From Pokkaliibacter sp. MBI-7 (GTDB lineage: Bacteria > Pseudomonadota > Gammaproteobacteria > Pseudomonadales > Balneatricaceae), in assembly GCF_029846635.1 (NCBI RefSeq), contig NZ_JARVTG010000002.1, positions 1,095,501-1,159,500 of the forward strand: 64,000 nucleotides of DNA. The letters run 5' to 3'. Shown here one piece after another: positions 8,968 through 17,754 of the stretch. Below the pieces are notes generated by a model. The model saw only the letters and a program-made list of their open reading frames with translations, ran no database searches and was not told the DNA's origin. The position numbers and the translations under genes were made by a program. Each line of letters opens with the position of its first letter. The first letter of the stretch is position 1.

Positions 8968-9197
8968 AGGGCAAGCTCATTTTCTCTATCTTGATCAGGG
9001 GGTTGTCAGTTAGTAGCTGATTATTTGTTATTCGTTGTTATCGCCAGTGGCGCAGCAACCTGCGCAACCGGATTACTACCCGGATAGCAGCCATACGTTG
9101 CGCTGCTCCCCGTCCTGCTCTGTGCTGTTGCACAGGCCGGAGCACCTCCGCTGGCGGACATGCTCACGACATTCTTCAAAGTTGGCGTTTCCCGCCC

Positions 9198-10862
9198 TCA
9201 GCGCTGCTCGGTTTGCCAGTGCGGGTGAATCCATACCGGTGCATCACTGGGTGCCAGCGGCTTACGTCCGCGAATAGCATCAGACAGCTTTTCCGCCATC
9301 ATGATGGTGGGCGCATTGAGGTTACCGCTGACAATACTGGGCATGATGGAGGCATCCGCCACGCGCAGCCCTTCAACACCAAACACCTTGCCATTGCTAT
9401 CAACGACGGCCATCGGATCATTAGCGCTGCCCATCTTGCAGGAGCATGAAGGATGGTAAGCACTGTCAGCACGGCGACGGATAAAGTCGTCGATTTCCGC
9501 GTCCGTCTGCACCTTCTCACCGGGCTGAATTTCATGTCCGCGGAAGTTATCCAGCGCCGACTGGGCAAAAATCTCACGGGTTAGCTTGATGCTCTGGCGC
9601 ATTTCCCAGAGATCCCGTTCCGTTTCCAGATAGTTTGGCTGAATTTCAGGGTATTCAAACGGATCGGCCGAGCGCAGCTTGATATAGCCGCGGCTGGTAG
9701 GACGCATCGGCCCCACGTGTGCCTGAAACGCATGACAGTCTCCCTGATCCCGACCGTGATCATTTACCAGACCGGGCAGGAAGTGATACTGGATGTCAGG
9801 ATGCTGAACACCGGCTTCGGTACGAATAAAACCACCGGCTTCGAGATGAGTGGTTGAGCACCAGCCTTTCTTGGTCAGGAACCACTCGACGCCCCACGCC
9901 ACCTGCTTGTGCATCTTGGTGGAATCAAACAGGGTGATCGGCTTTTTACAGGCCTGCTGAATATAGATCTCCAGGTGATCCTGCAGGTTCTGCCCCACTC
10001 CCGGGCGATCTGCGACTACCTTGATCCCCAGCGCCTGCAGCTCGTCAGCCGGGCCAACACCCGACAACAGCAGGGTCTGGGGCGAATTGATGGCACCGCC
10101 ACTGAGGATGACTTCCCGTTCGGCGCGCACCTGCACCGTCTGGCCATCCTGAATGTATTCGACCCCCACAGCACGCTGCCCCTCGAACAGAATGCGGGTG
10201 ACATGCGCCCCCACTTCCGCCGTCAGATTGGGGCGTTCCAGCGCCGGGCGCAGGTAGGCCTGTGCTGTACTCCAGCGCTTGCCATCACGGATGGTCATGT
10301 CCATCACACCGAAGCCTTCCTGCTGATAACCGTTCATATCTTCGGTGTAGGGGTAGCCCGCCTGCTTGCCTGCTTCAATAAAGGCGCTGAACAGGGGGTT
10401 GGGGAAATCACCGGTATGCACATGCAACGGGCCGCTGTCACCGTGATAGGGATTACCACCTACCTGCCGGGTTTCTGCTTTACGGAAATACGGCAAAATC
10501 TCGGCATAGCTCCAGCCTTCAGCGCCTTCCTGGACCCAGCGATCATAGTCAAACGCATGGCCACGAATATAAACCATGGCGTTCAGCGCAGAACCACCGC
10601 CCCATACCTTGCCGCGTGGCCAGTACATCTTGCGGTTATTAAGATGCTTCTGTTCCTCAGTGCTGTAGTACCAGTTGTACTTCTTATCCATCAGGTTGTA
10701 CGTCAGGGCAGCTGGCATATGGATTTTCCAGGTGTCATCCCTACGCCCGGCTTCCAGTACCAGCACCTTGGAATCGCTGTCTTCGCTGAGCCGGTTAGCC
10801 AGCACACAGCCCGCAGAGCCGGTGCCGATGATGATGTAGTCGTAGGCGCTCGCCTTGGTCAT
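9198..10862 (-). CDS. betA: Choline dehydrogenase
   Basis: Membrane-associated FAD enzyme of the GMC oxidoreductase family that oxidises choline to betaine aldehyde (and can carry on to betaine). 554 residues. The Rossmann motif DYIIIGTGSAGCVLANRL is at the N-terminus, GMC signature GKVWGGGSALNAMVYIRGH near residue 85, SGGAINSPQTLLLSGVGP near 260, and the C-terminal catalytic histidine region YHPSCSCKMG with NLNAPTIMMAEK. The ATG at 10862 has ACGAGG upstream; a start at 10907 would run into the betB end. It lies 51 bases after betB in the bet operon. Length and motifs match the E. coli enzyme. Confidence 0.95.
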   Translation of the reverse strand: MTKASAYDYIIIGTGSAGCVLANRLSEDSDSKVLVLEAGRRDDTWKIHMPAALTYNLMDKKYNWYYSTEEQKHLNNRKMYWPRGKVWGGGSALNAMVYIRGHAFDYDRWVQEGAEGWSYAEILPYFRKAETRQVGGNPYHGDSGPLHVHTGDFPNPLFSAFIEAGKQAGYPYTEDMNGYQQEGFGVMDMTIRDGKRWSTAQAYLRPALERPNLTAEVGAHVTRILFEGQRAVGVEYIQDGQTVQVRAEREVILSGGAINSPQTLLLSGVGPADELQALGIKVVADRPGVGQNLQDHLEIYIQQACKKPITLFDSTKMHKQVAWGVEWFLTKKGWCSTTHLEAGGFIRTEAGVQHPDIQYHFLPGLVNDHGRDQGDCHAFQAHVGPMRPTSRGYIKLRSADPFEYPEIQPNYLETERDLWEMRQSIKLTREIFAQSALDNFRGHEIQPGEKVQTDAEIDDFIRRRADSAYHPSCSCKMGSANDPMAVVDSNGKVFGVEGLRVADASIMPSIVSGNLNAPTIMMAEKLSDAIRGRKPLAPSDAPVWIHPHWQTEQR

Positions 10863-10913
10863 GGTCTTGCCTCGTTGCAATCGTGTTTGGTTAGCCAGCC
10901 TGGACAACCAGAA

Positions 10914-12404
10914 TTAGTAAGGACCTTCGACATCACCCAGCTCAACCAGCACACTTTTCAGTTGGGTGTAGTGATGAATGGTCTGCAATCCGTTTTCTCT
11001 GCCGATACCGGACTGCTTGTAACCACCGACAGGCATTTCCGCTGGCGAGCCACCATAAGTATTGATCCAGCAAATCCCGGCTTCGATCTGCGCAATCACC
11101 CGATGAGCGCGTGACAGGTCCTGAGTGAAGATGCCTGCGGCCAGACCATAAGGCGTGCCATTGGCACGACAGATGACTTCCTCTTCATCATCGAAGACCA
11201 GCACGGACATCACCGGACCAAAGATCTCATCCGTCACCTGTGGCATGTCATCAGTGCAATCGGTAAATACCGTTGGCTCGACAAAACAGCCTTTATCCAG
11301 CCCGTCACGGGTAACGCGATTGCCGCCCACGGCCAGCGTGGCGCCTGATGCCTTGCCCTTCTCCAGGTAGCTGACCACTTTTTCCATGTGCTTGGCCGAA
11401 ACCAGTGCGCCAATCTGCGTTTCAGGATCCTGCGGGTCACCAATCTTCAACGCCTTAGTGCGCTCGACCACTTCGCTTACAAACTCGGCATACAGACTGC
11501 GATGAACAAAAACACGGGTACCGTGGGTGCACACTTCGCCCTGGGTGTAGAAGTTAGCCATCAGCGCTGCGGTCACGGCATTGGCCAGTTTGGCGTCTTC
11601 AAAAATAATCAGCGGTGACTTACCACCCAGCTCCATGGTCACTTCTTTCAGTGACGCAGCAGCATCTGCCATGACTTTGCGGCCGGTGCCACTTTCACCG
11701 GTGAAGGACACTTTGGCGATGCGAGGATGGCGTGACAGATACTGTCCCGCGCGATAATCGCCCTGAATAACGTTGAACACGCCATCAGGCAGTCCTGCTT
11801 CTTTATAGATGTCGGCCAGCAGCAATACTGACAGAGGGGTTTCCTCTGACGGCTTGAAGATCATGGCATTGCCACACGCCAGTGCCGGAGCCGACTTCCA
11901 GCAGGCGATCTGGAATGGATAATTCCAGGCGCCAATGCCAGCGCATACTCCCAGTGGCTCACGACGGGTATAGAAAAACTGATTGGGGCTGAGCTGCTGA
12001 TGCTCGCCCTGCACGGCACCTGCCAGACCAGCGTAATACTCAATCACATCTGCACCGGTAGGCACGTCGACAGCAATCGCTTCCTGATATGGCTTGCCGT
12101 TATCGGTGACTTCCAGACGGGCAATTTCTTCAGCACGCTCACGCATGATGGCCGCTGCACGCAGCAGGATCCGTCCGCGTGCCATACCAGACATGGCCGA
12201 CCAGACCTTGAAGCCAGCCTCTGCCGCAGCAACAGCACGCTCCACGTCTTCAGCGGCAGCCTGCTGTACCAGCGCCAGCAACTCACCATTGGCGGGATTG
12301 ACGGACTCAAAGGTTTCGCCAGACGTTGCCATGCAACGCTCACCGTTGATGAACAGCTGTCCTGCAGAAAGTGGAAACAGAGGTTGTTTATCAGACATGG
12401 TCAT
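10914..12404 (-). CDS. betB: Betaine aldehyde dehydrogenase
   Basis: NAD(P)-dependent enzyme converting betaine aldehyde to the osmoprotectant glycine betaine. 496 residues of the ALDH superfamily, with the proton-abstracting glutamate in MELGGKSPLI and the nucleophilic cysteine in FYTQGEVCTHGTRVF; NAD-binding FTGESGTGRKVM lies between. The C-terminus (PVGGYKQSGIGRENG) is typical of BetB. Start at 12404; an ATG two codons later (12398) is equally plausible, since neither has a strong ribosome binding site. It is the second gene of the betI-betB-betA order usual in gammaproteobacteria. Confidence 0.95.
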   Translation of the reverse strand: MTMSDKQPLFPLSAGQLFINGERCMATSGETFESVNPANGELLALVQQAAAEDVERAVAAAEAGFKVWSAMSGMARGRILLRAAAIMRERAEEIARLEVTDNGKPYQEAIAVDVPTGADVIEYYAGLAGAVQGEHQQLSPNQFFYTRREPLGVCAGIGAWNYPFQIACWKSAPALACGNAMIFKPSEETPLSVLLLADIYKEAGLPDGVFNVIQGDYRAGQYLSRHPRIAKVSFTGESGTGRKVMADAAASLKEVTMELGGKSPLIIFEDAKLANAVTAALMANFYTQGEVCTHGTRVFVHRSLYAEFVSEVVERTKALKIGDPQDPETQIGALVSAKHMEKVVSYLEKGKASGATLAVGGNRVTRDGLDKGCFVEPTVFTDCTDDMPQVTDEIFGPVMSVLVFDDEEEVICRANGTPYGLAAGIFTQDLSRAHRVIAQIEAGICWINTYGGSPAEMPVGGYKQSGIGRENGLQTIHHYTQLKSVLVELGDVEGPY

Positions 12405-12438
12405 CAGCTCAATAATCTTGGGTTACTAAAATCGTAAA

Positions 12439-13059
12439 TTAATAGTTGGACGCTATCTGGACCCTGCTGGTGCTGTGTAACAAGCCCAACTGTCCCCGGA
12501 TAAATGAATCAATCAACTTCACTGCTTCAGCCTGCTCTACGCCACCGCTCAGCGCACCGCGCAACCAGATGCCATCAATCAGCGCCGCAATGCCGGTTGC
12601 TACTTCCCGCGCCTGTTCTCGTGACAGGCATTTACGCAACTCGTAGCGCAAATGGGAAAGCAGACGCTTTTCGTTAACCCGTTGCAGTCTTGCCAGCTCC
12701 TCGTCGTGCATGGCTTGCGCCCAGAAGGCCAGCCAGGTCTTCATGACGCGCGGATCCAGCTGACGTGAATCAAAGTTGCCACCGACAATGGCCCGAACCC
12801 GCTCGATAGGCCAGTCAGCAGGCAAAGCCTCACGTCGCTCGCGCACACCATCATTCAACTCACGCAGGATGGTTCGCATCGACTGATTCAACAGCCCGTC
12901 TTTACCACCGAAATAGTGATTAATGATGCCGGCGGACACCCCCGCTCTTTTACTGATCATGGCGACAGTGGTCTTACCCAGCCCTACCTCACCAATCACT
13001 TCCAGAGTCGCATCGATAAGCTGAGGCTTACGAATCTCCGGCATACCGAGCTTTGGCAT
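12439..13059 (-). CDS. betI: TetR-family transcriptional repressor of choline genes
   Basis: 206-residue TetR regulator, choline-responsive in known BetI proteins. The N-terminal helix-turn-helix region (residues 10-60) includes VGLGKTTVAMISKRAGVSAG and IINHYFGGKDGLL, characteristic of BetI; the C-terminal ligand domain includes DPRVMKTWLAFWAQAMH. AGAGGTG precedes the ATG. It is first in the bet operon and has its own promoter and a palindrome within 20-70 bases upstream, so autorepression together with betBA is expected. Confidence 0.93.
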   Translation of the reverse strand: MPKLGMPEIRKPQLIDATLEVIGEVGLGKTTVAMISKRAGVSAGIINHYFGGKDGLLNQSMRTILRELNDGVRERREALPADWPIERVRAIVGGNFDSRQLDPRVMKTWLAFWAQAMHDEELARLQRVNEKRLLSHLRYELRKCLSREQAREVATGIAALIDGIWLRGALSGGVEQAEAVKLIDSFIRGQLGLLHSTSRVQIASNY

Positions 13060-13077
13060 GACCGCACCTCTTTTTTG

Positions 13078-13091
13078 ATTGAACGTCCATT
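13078..13091. promoter_or_regulatory. Candidate BetI operator
   Basis: ATTGAACGTCCATT is an imperfect inverted repeat centred on ACGT (10 of 14 positions symmetric). It resembles reported BetI sites, which carry a TTGAACGTTCAA-like core. It sits just downstream of the predicted betI -10, about 20 bases before the ATG, where bound repressor would block transcription. Confidence 0.6.
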
Positions 13092-13098
13092 TAAATAA

Positions 13099-13128
13099 AA
13101 CTTACCGTCGCCACCTTACAGATGTCAA
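13099..13128 (-). promoter_or_regulatory. betI promoter, sigma-70 type
   Basis: A perfect -35 TTGACA (13128-13123) and a weaker -10 TAAGTT (13104-13099) are 18 bases apart. The start point would fall at or next to the candidate BetI operator. Confidence 0.55.
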
Positions 13129-13171
13129 CTAATATTTAATGATCGAAATTATTTTAATAAGTCAGAAAACA

Positions 13172-13198
13172 AAAATGGCCGCATTTAGCGGCCATTTT
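13172..13198 (-). terminator. Rho-independent terminator after 3-hydroxybutyrate dehydrogenase gene
   Basis: Perfect 11-bp stem AAAATGGCCGC / GCGGCCATTTT with ATTTA loop; TTTTGTTTTC follows on the minus strand. The symmetric A/T arms would let it work in both directions. Confidence 0.85.
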
Positions 13199-13259
13199 AT
13201 TGATTTTAAGGGGGTTAATAGAGAAGAAAGAGCTATGCAGACATCTTATAATTAATTAG

Positions 13260-14024
13260 TTATCGAACAGTCCAGCCACCATCAACCGTGATTGTCTGGC
13301 CGGTAATGTTTCGAGCACTATCACTCATAAGAAACTCGGTAATACCGGCCAACTCTTCCAGACTGATAAATACCCCCTTGGGCATCGGCTTCAACATGAT
13401 TTCCGAAACCACTTCCTCCGCGGAGATACCATTCTCTTTGGCCTGGGCTTCGATCTGCTTATCCACCAACGGCGTCTTCACATAAGAAGGGCAGATGGTA
13501 TTCACAGTAATATCAGTATCAGCGGTCTCCAGCGCCATCACTTTGCTGAAACCGAGCAATCCATGCTTAGCAGCGACATAAGCGCTTTTGTATGGTGAGC
13601 CCACGAGAGAGTGAATCGAGCCAATATTAATGACTCTGCCATAGCCACGCTCACGCATGCCGGGCAACAGCGCCCGGGTCAGCATGGCTGCCCCAGTCAG
13701 CATGACCTGAATCAGCAGCGCCCAGCGCTCTGGTGGAAACTCTTCAAGCTTAGCCACATGTTGCAGACCCGCATTGTTAACCACGGCACCGACTGGCAGA
13801 TTGAGCTGACTGACAAAGGCATCAATCGCTGCGGCATCACCCACGTTCAGCGTACCGCTCTCTGCCTTGCCACCCTTTGCAACAATACCTTCGGCGACTG
13901 CCGCAGCGGCTTCGCCGTTGAGATCCGTCACCAGAACAGGAAACCCCTTGCTGGCCAGCACCTCAGAAATACCCTGACCAATGCCACTACCCGCGCCTGT
14001 TACCAGCACCCATGGTTTACTCAT
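13260..14024 (-). CDS. bdhA: 3-Hydroxybutyrate dehydrogenase (SDR family)
   Basis: Cytoplasmic NAD-dependent oxidation of (R)-3-hydroxybutyrate to acetoacetate, used in polyhydroxybutyrate or ketone-body turnover. 254-residue short-chain dehydrogenase with TGAGSGIGQGISE cofactor motif at residues 8-20, NNAG, catalytic Ser in INIGSIHSLVGSP and YVAAKHG for Tyr/Lys. The segment LVDKQIEAQAKENGISAEEV is a hallmark of 3-hydroxybutyrate dehydrogenases, and it ends in QTITVDGGWTVR. AAGAGGAT before the ATG at 14024 fixes the start. Monocistronic, with its own terminator. Another SDR substrate cannot be excluded, but the match is specific. Confidence 0.85.
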   Translation of the reverse strand: MSKPWVLVTGAGSGIGQGISEVLASKGFPVLVTDLNGEAAAAVAEGIVAKGGKAESGTLNVGDAAAIDAFVSQLNLPVGAVVNNAGLQHVAKLEEFPPERWALLIQVMLTGAAMLTRALLPGMRERGYGRVINIGSIHSLVGSPYKSAYVAAKHGLLGFSKVMALETADTDITVNTICPSYVKTPLVDKQIEAQAKENGISAEEVVSEIMLKPMPKGVFISLEELAGITEFLMSDSARNITGQTITVDGGWTVR

Positions 14025-14207
14025 TTTGCAATCCTCTTGGCGTTGACATAATCGATAACCGTGCGCCGTGCCGCGCACATTTTTTGGAAAGACATGGGGA
14101 AACATAGGTAAAGAATGGCGCTTTTCCAAGCAAAGGTTACGCAATTGCACAAAGCGCCAGCGACCGTGCACAACCTCGCCCTGCAGACTCAGTCAAACAG
14201 AAACAAA

Positions 14208-14230
14208 AACGCAGGCTCAGAGCCTGCGTT
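14208..14230 (-). terminator. Rho-independent terminator of amtB
   Basis: Perfect 10-bp stem AACGCAGGCT / AGCCTGCGTT with a 3-base loop; TTTTGTTTCTG follows on the minus strand, 22 bases past the amtB stop. Confidence 0.85.
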
Positions 14231-14252
14231 GTATTGTGCTTACGAAGCTGAG

Positions 14253-15461
14253 TTACTCAATACTGTTGGCACTGATCTTGTGAATGGACAGATCGGCACC
14301 GTTAAACTCTTCCTCTTCACTCAATCTGATACCGGCCAGCTTCTTCATCAGGCCATAGACGATAAAGCCGCCACCCAGCCCGATTGCTAGCCCCAGCAAT
14401 GTGCCCAGCACCTGAGCGAGCAGGGATACACCTCCTAGCCCGCCCAGAGCCTGCTGGCCAAAAATGCCCGCCGCAACACCACCCCAGGCACCACACAAGC
14501 CATGCAAAGGCCACACACCCAGCACGTCATCAATCTGCCAGCGGTTTTGCACCAGCGTAAAAACCCATACGAACAACCAGCCAGCAATACCGCCCACCAC
14601 CAGTGCACCAATGGGATGCATCAAGTCAGAACCCGCACAGACAGCAACCAGCCCTGCCAGCGGCCCGTTATGAATAAAACCGGGGTCATTCTTACCTGCA
14701 AGCGAAGAGGTGATGATCCCACCCACCATGGCCATCAGTGTATTTACTGCTACCAGACCACTGATACCATCCAGGGTTTGTGCCGACATAACATTGAAGC
14801 CAAACCAGCCAATGGTCAGAATCCACGCCCCCAGCGCCAGAAAAGGAATATTGGAGGGAGCGAAGGCTATCAGCCTGTCACCGCGATAACGTCCTTTGCG
14901 ATTACCCAGCAACATGACTGCCGCTAGCGCAATCCAGCCTCCCACCGCATGCACCACAACGGAACCGGCGAAGTCATGAAAAGATGCGCCAAACTGGGTC
15001 GCGAACCAGTGTTGCACCCCCCAGTTACCATTCCAGATGATGCCTTCAAACAGCGGGTAGACCAGCCCTACACAACACATGGCAGAGATCAGCATCGGCC
15101 AGAACCTGGCCCGTTCAGCCACACCACCAGACACGATAGCGGGAATGGCAGCAGCAAAGGTCAACAAAAAGAAAAACTTAACCAGAGCATACCCATTGTG
15201 CTCAGCCAGCACGGTGGCGCTGTCGAAAAAATTCACACCGTAGGCAATCCAGTAACCTACGAAAAAGTAGGCCAATGTTGAAAAGCCAAAGTCAGTCATA
15301 ATTTTGACCAGCGCATTGACCTGATTTTTGTGCCTTACAGTTCCAACCTCCAGGAAGGCAAAACCTGCATGCATGGCCAGCACCATGATGGCGCCTAATA
15401 AGATGAACAAGGTATTGGTACTGGTAACCAGAGTGGCTACAGCACTATTAATGGCTTCCAC
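14253..15461 (-). CDS. amtB: Ammonium transporter
   Basis: Inner-membrane Amt/Rh/MEP channel for ammonium. About 402 residues with eleven hydrophobic helices. The first histidine of the pore is in FHDFAGSVVVHAVGGW and the second in PLHGLCGAWGGVAAGIFG. The GTG at 15461 follows GGGAGAGGAAG and starts directly before the first helix, so there is no cleaved signal peptide, unlike E. coli AmtB. An ORF extension to 15527 lacks support. The usual partner glnK (PII protein) is not adjacent, so the transporter must be gated by a PII encoded elsewhere, or it belongs to the PII-unlinked Amt group. Confidence 0.92.
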   Translation of the reverse strand: MEAINSAVATLVTSTNTLFILLGAIMVLAMHAGFAFLEVGTVRHKNQVNALVKIMTDFGFSTLAYFFVGYWIAYGVNFFDSATVLAEHNGYALVKFFFLLTFAAAIPAIVSGGVAERARFWPMLISAMCCVGLVYPLFEGIIWNGNWGVQHWFATQFGASFHDFAGSVVVHAVGGWIALAAVMLLGNRKGRYRGDRLIAFAPSNIPFLALGAWILTIGWFGFNVMSAQTLDGISGLVAVNTLMAMVGGIITSSLAGKNDPGFIHNGPLAGLVAVCAGSDLMHPIGALVVGGIAGWLFVWVFTLVQNRWQIDDVLGVWPLHGLCGAWGGVAAGIFGQQALGGLGGVSLLAQVLGTLLGLAIGLGGGFIVYGLMKKLAGIRLSEEEEFNGADLSIHKISANSIE

Positions 15462-15724
15462 AGCTCTTCCTCTCCCAATGGAGCACCAATAACGGGCATA
15501 AAAGCATTGCACCCACCAAAGACGCACCAGTTAAGATCATGACTAGGGCAAAATGCGCAAGCCCATACGTGCGGGCTCGCTTATTTGATATTTCGCACCA
15601 TGAGTAAGCACGTTTTATGCCATGAGAAAATTTTGCCCCACAAGGAGGCAAAATCAGGATATGTGTGGAAGACTCACAGGAAAAAAGCAAACAGAAAAAC
15701 AGCAAGGGGATGGTAAAACAAAAA

Positions 15725-15743
15725 GGCCAGCATTCAGCTGGCC
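15725..15743 (-). terminator. Terminator of the EamA transporter gene
   Basis: Perfect 7-bp stem GGCCAGC / GCTGGCC with ATTCA loop, followed on the minus strand by TTTTTGTTTTACC. It lies 28 bases beyond the stop at 15771. Confidence 0.8.
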
Positions 15744-15770
15744 CTGGAATCAGGTTACAAGAGATATGAG

Positions 15771-16682
15771 CTAGGCAGCGGCACCCTGCTGACGCCGACG
15801 CAGCCAGCGAAAGGTAAACTGTGACAGCAACATGCCCGCCAGCATCAGCGCACAACCTGCCAGCTCCCGCATGCCCAGCGTCTCGTCCAGCAACAGCCAC
15901 CCACCCAGAACGGCGAATACGGCTTCACCACTGAGGATAATCGCCGCATGTGCGGGTGGCGCTTCTTTCTGACCAATAATCTGCAACGTGTAGGCAACAC
16001 CCACTGAAAACAGACCCGCATAGACGATGGGGAACCAGGCCTCTTTGATGGCAGACAGCTGGATATCCTCGGTCACCAGTGCGGTCGCCAGGCTAAGTAG
16101 CATACAGGTAAACAACTGCACCACACTCAATGCCAGCGGATCGGTACGACGACTCAGCCAGCCGATAATCAGTACATGCCCCGCCCAGAATACTGCGCCG
16201 ATCAACTCCAGTGCATCACCGTAAGCCAGCGTAAAATCCTCGGTCACACTTAGGAAGTACAAGCCAACCAGCGCGAGCGCCGCGCCTAACCAGGTATTTG
16301 CACCGGTTTTATGGCTGAGGAACAACCCAAGAATGGGTACGAAGATCAGGTATAACCCGGTAATAAATCCTGCCTTGCCCGCGGTGGTATAAAGCAAGCC
16401 CACCTGTTGTAGAGAAGAGCCAGCAAACAGAATCAGACCAGCAGCAATCCCACCCAGCAACAGAAAACGCGGGTTGGCAGGCTCCTGCTCAGTCTTTGCG
16501 CGCTTGCGGCTAAACCAGTAAACCAGAGGCAACAGAGACAGCCCCCCTAACAGAAAGCGGGCAAAGTTAAAGGTAAAAGGCTGCAGATGCTCCATCCCCA
16601 CACGCTGGGCAACGAATGCCGTACCCCAGATAGCGGCGGTAATAAGCAGCAGAATGTCTGCACGAAGTGTACTGGTTCTCAT
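15771..16682 (-). CDS. EamA/DMT superfamily transporter
   Basis: About 303 residues with ten predicted membrane helices in two EamA repeats. The first begins ILLLITAAIWGTAFVAQRVG and the second AYGDALELIGAVFWAGHVLI. A basic cytoplasmic tail (FRWLRRRQQGAAA) closes the protein. Members export or import amino acids, nucleotide sugars or other metabolites; the substrate cannot be predicted. The ATG at 16682 begins directly before the first helix, although no strong ribosome binding site is visible; a longer start at 16745 would add a hydrophilic leader. Monocistronic, divergent from tcdA. Confidence 0.85.
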   Translation of the reverse strand: MRTSTLRADILLLITAAIWGTAFVAQRVGMEHLQPFTFNFARFLLGGLSLLPLVYWFSRKRAKTEQEPANPRFLLLGGIAAGLILFAGSSLQQVGLLYTTAGKAGFITGLYLIFVPILGLFLSHKTGANTWLGAALALVGLYFLSVTEDFTLAYGDALELIGAVFWAGHVLIIGWLSRRTDPLALSVVQLFTCMLLSLATALVTEDIQLSAIKEAWFPIVYAGLFSVGVAYTLQIIGQKEAPPAHAAIILSGEAVFAVLGGWLLLDETLGMRELAGCALMLAGMLLSQFTFRWLRRRQQGAAA

Positions 16683-16937
16683 GATGGGCCGTTGACTCTC
16701 TGATATTGCACTCGAGTACTCACATGCAGGCTTGATTGCATGCAATCTTCAATATGGACTACGAGCGACACTATACCCTGATACAACGAGGCACTTCATA
16801 AGATTTATTAATATCAGATCAGTGAGCCAAACTGATGTCAGAAGCGTTTTCTGGAGCCGTTTCAGCTTTAATCAGCAGGCGATTTTCGTTAAGCTCACGC
16901 GCCTGTCTCAATCTGAATCCACGCAAGACCTCGAACC

Positions 16938-17747
16938 ATGTCAGACGCTTCCCCCCTCAGTGAAAACTACCTGTTACGCTTCGGCGGAATCGCCCGCCTC
17001 TATGGCCGTGCGGCGCTGGAGTACTTCCATAACAGTCACGTTTGCGTGATTGGCATTGGCGGTGTCGGGTCGTGGGCAGTGGAGGCACTGGCCAGAAGCG
17101 GTATCGGCCAGCTTACGCTGATTGATCTGGACGATATCTGCATCAGCAATGTCAACCGCCAGATTCATGCCCTGGACGGCCAGATCGGCAAGATCAAGGT
17201 GAATGCCATGGCGGAGCGGGTAAAGGCAATCAATCCGGAATGCCAGGTTAATGTGATTGAAGACTTTATCGGTGAAGACAACCTGACAGAGTGTCTGCCG
17301 ACGTCACTGGACTATGTGCTGGATGCCATCGACAGCGTACGCGCCAAGGCTGCACTGCTGAACTACTGCAAACGTAACAAGATCGCTGTAATTACCACTG
17401 GCGGTGCCGGAGGCCAGATCGACCCCACGCAAATCAGTATTACCGACCTGACTAAAACGACGCATGACCCGCTGGCAGCACGTGTACGCAATCAGCTGCG
17501 CAAGCAATATGGTTTTCCGAAAGGCCCGAAAGCTAAATTCGGTATCGACTGCGTCTATTCCACCGAACAACTGAAATACCCGCAGGCAGACGGCAGCGTC
17601 TGCCTGCAGAAACCTTCAACGGAAGAGGGGCCGGTAAAACTGGATTGTGCCAGCGGTTTCGGCGCCGCCACTGTAGTGACATCGACCTTTGGTATGGTCG
17701 CCGCGTCCCGCATCCTGAACAAACTGGCGAGCAAGACGGCTCAGTAA
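16938..17747 (+). CDS. tcdA: tRNA threonylcarbamoyladenosine dehydratase
   Basis: E1-like ATP-dependent enzyme that cyclises t6A37 of ANN-decoding tRNAs to ct6A; also called CsdL. 269 residues. A ThiF/MoeB-type nucleotide site (VCVIGIGGVGSWAVEALARS) spans residues 35-54, followed by LIDLDDICISNVNRQIHAL and DAIDSVRAKAALL, and FGAATVVTSTFG near the C-terminus. In E. coli tcdA sits beside csdA-csdE, whose products feed sulfur to TcdA. Here the same three genes are adjacent, but tcdA is convergent with csdE. It shares a terminator hairpin with csdE. Confidence 0.93.
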   Translation: MSDASPLSENYLLRFGGIARLYGRAALEYFHNSHVCVIGIGGVGSWAVEALARSGIGQLTLIDLDDICISNVNRQIHALDGQIGKIKVNAMAERVKAINPECQVNVIEDFIGEDNLTECLPTSLDYVLDAIDSVRAKAALLNYCKRNKIAVITTGGAGGQIDPTQISITDLTKTTHDPLAARVRNQLRKQYGFPKGPKAKFGIDCVYSTEQLKYPQADGSVCLQKPSTEEGPVKLDCASGFGAATVVTSTFGMVAASRILNKLASKTAQ

Positions 17748-17754
17748 CACTGCC

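Larger units (their letters stand above)
8822..9197. other. betA-choX intercistronic region
   Basis: 376 bases with no credible gene on either strand. It holds two strong hairpins near choX (8848-8877 and 8929-8967). The part near betA, about 8968-9197, shows no motif I can name, and I could not find a BetI-like site here. Confidence 0.6.

Noticed and set aside
9909..11114. Long open frame on the plus strand opposite betA and betB (about 400 codons)
   Set aside because: It lies antisense to two unmistakable genes, has no ribosome binding site and no recognisable domain; such frames arise from codon bias.
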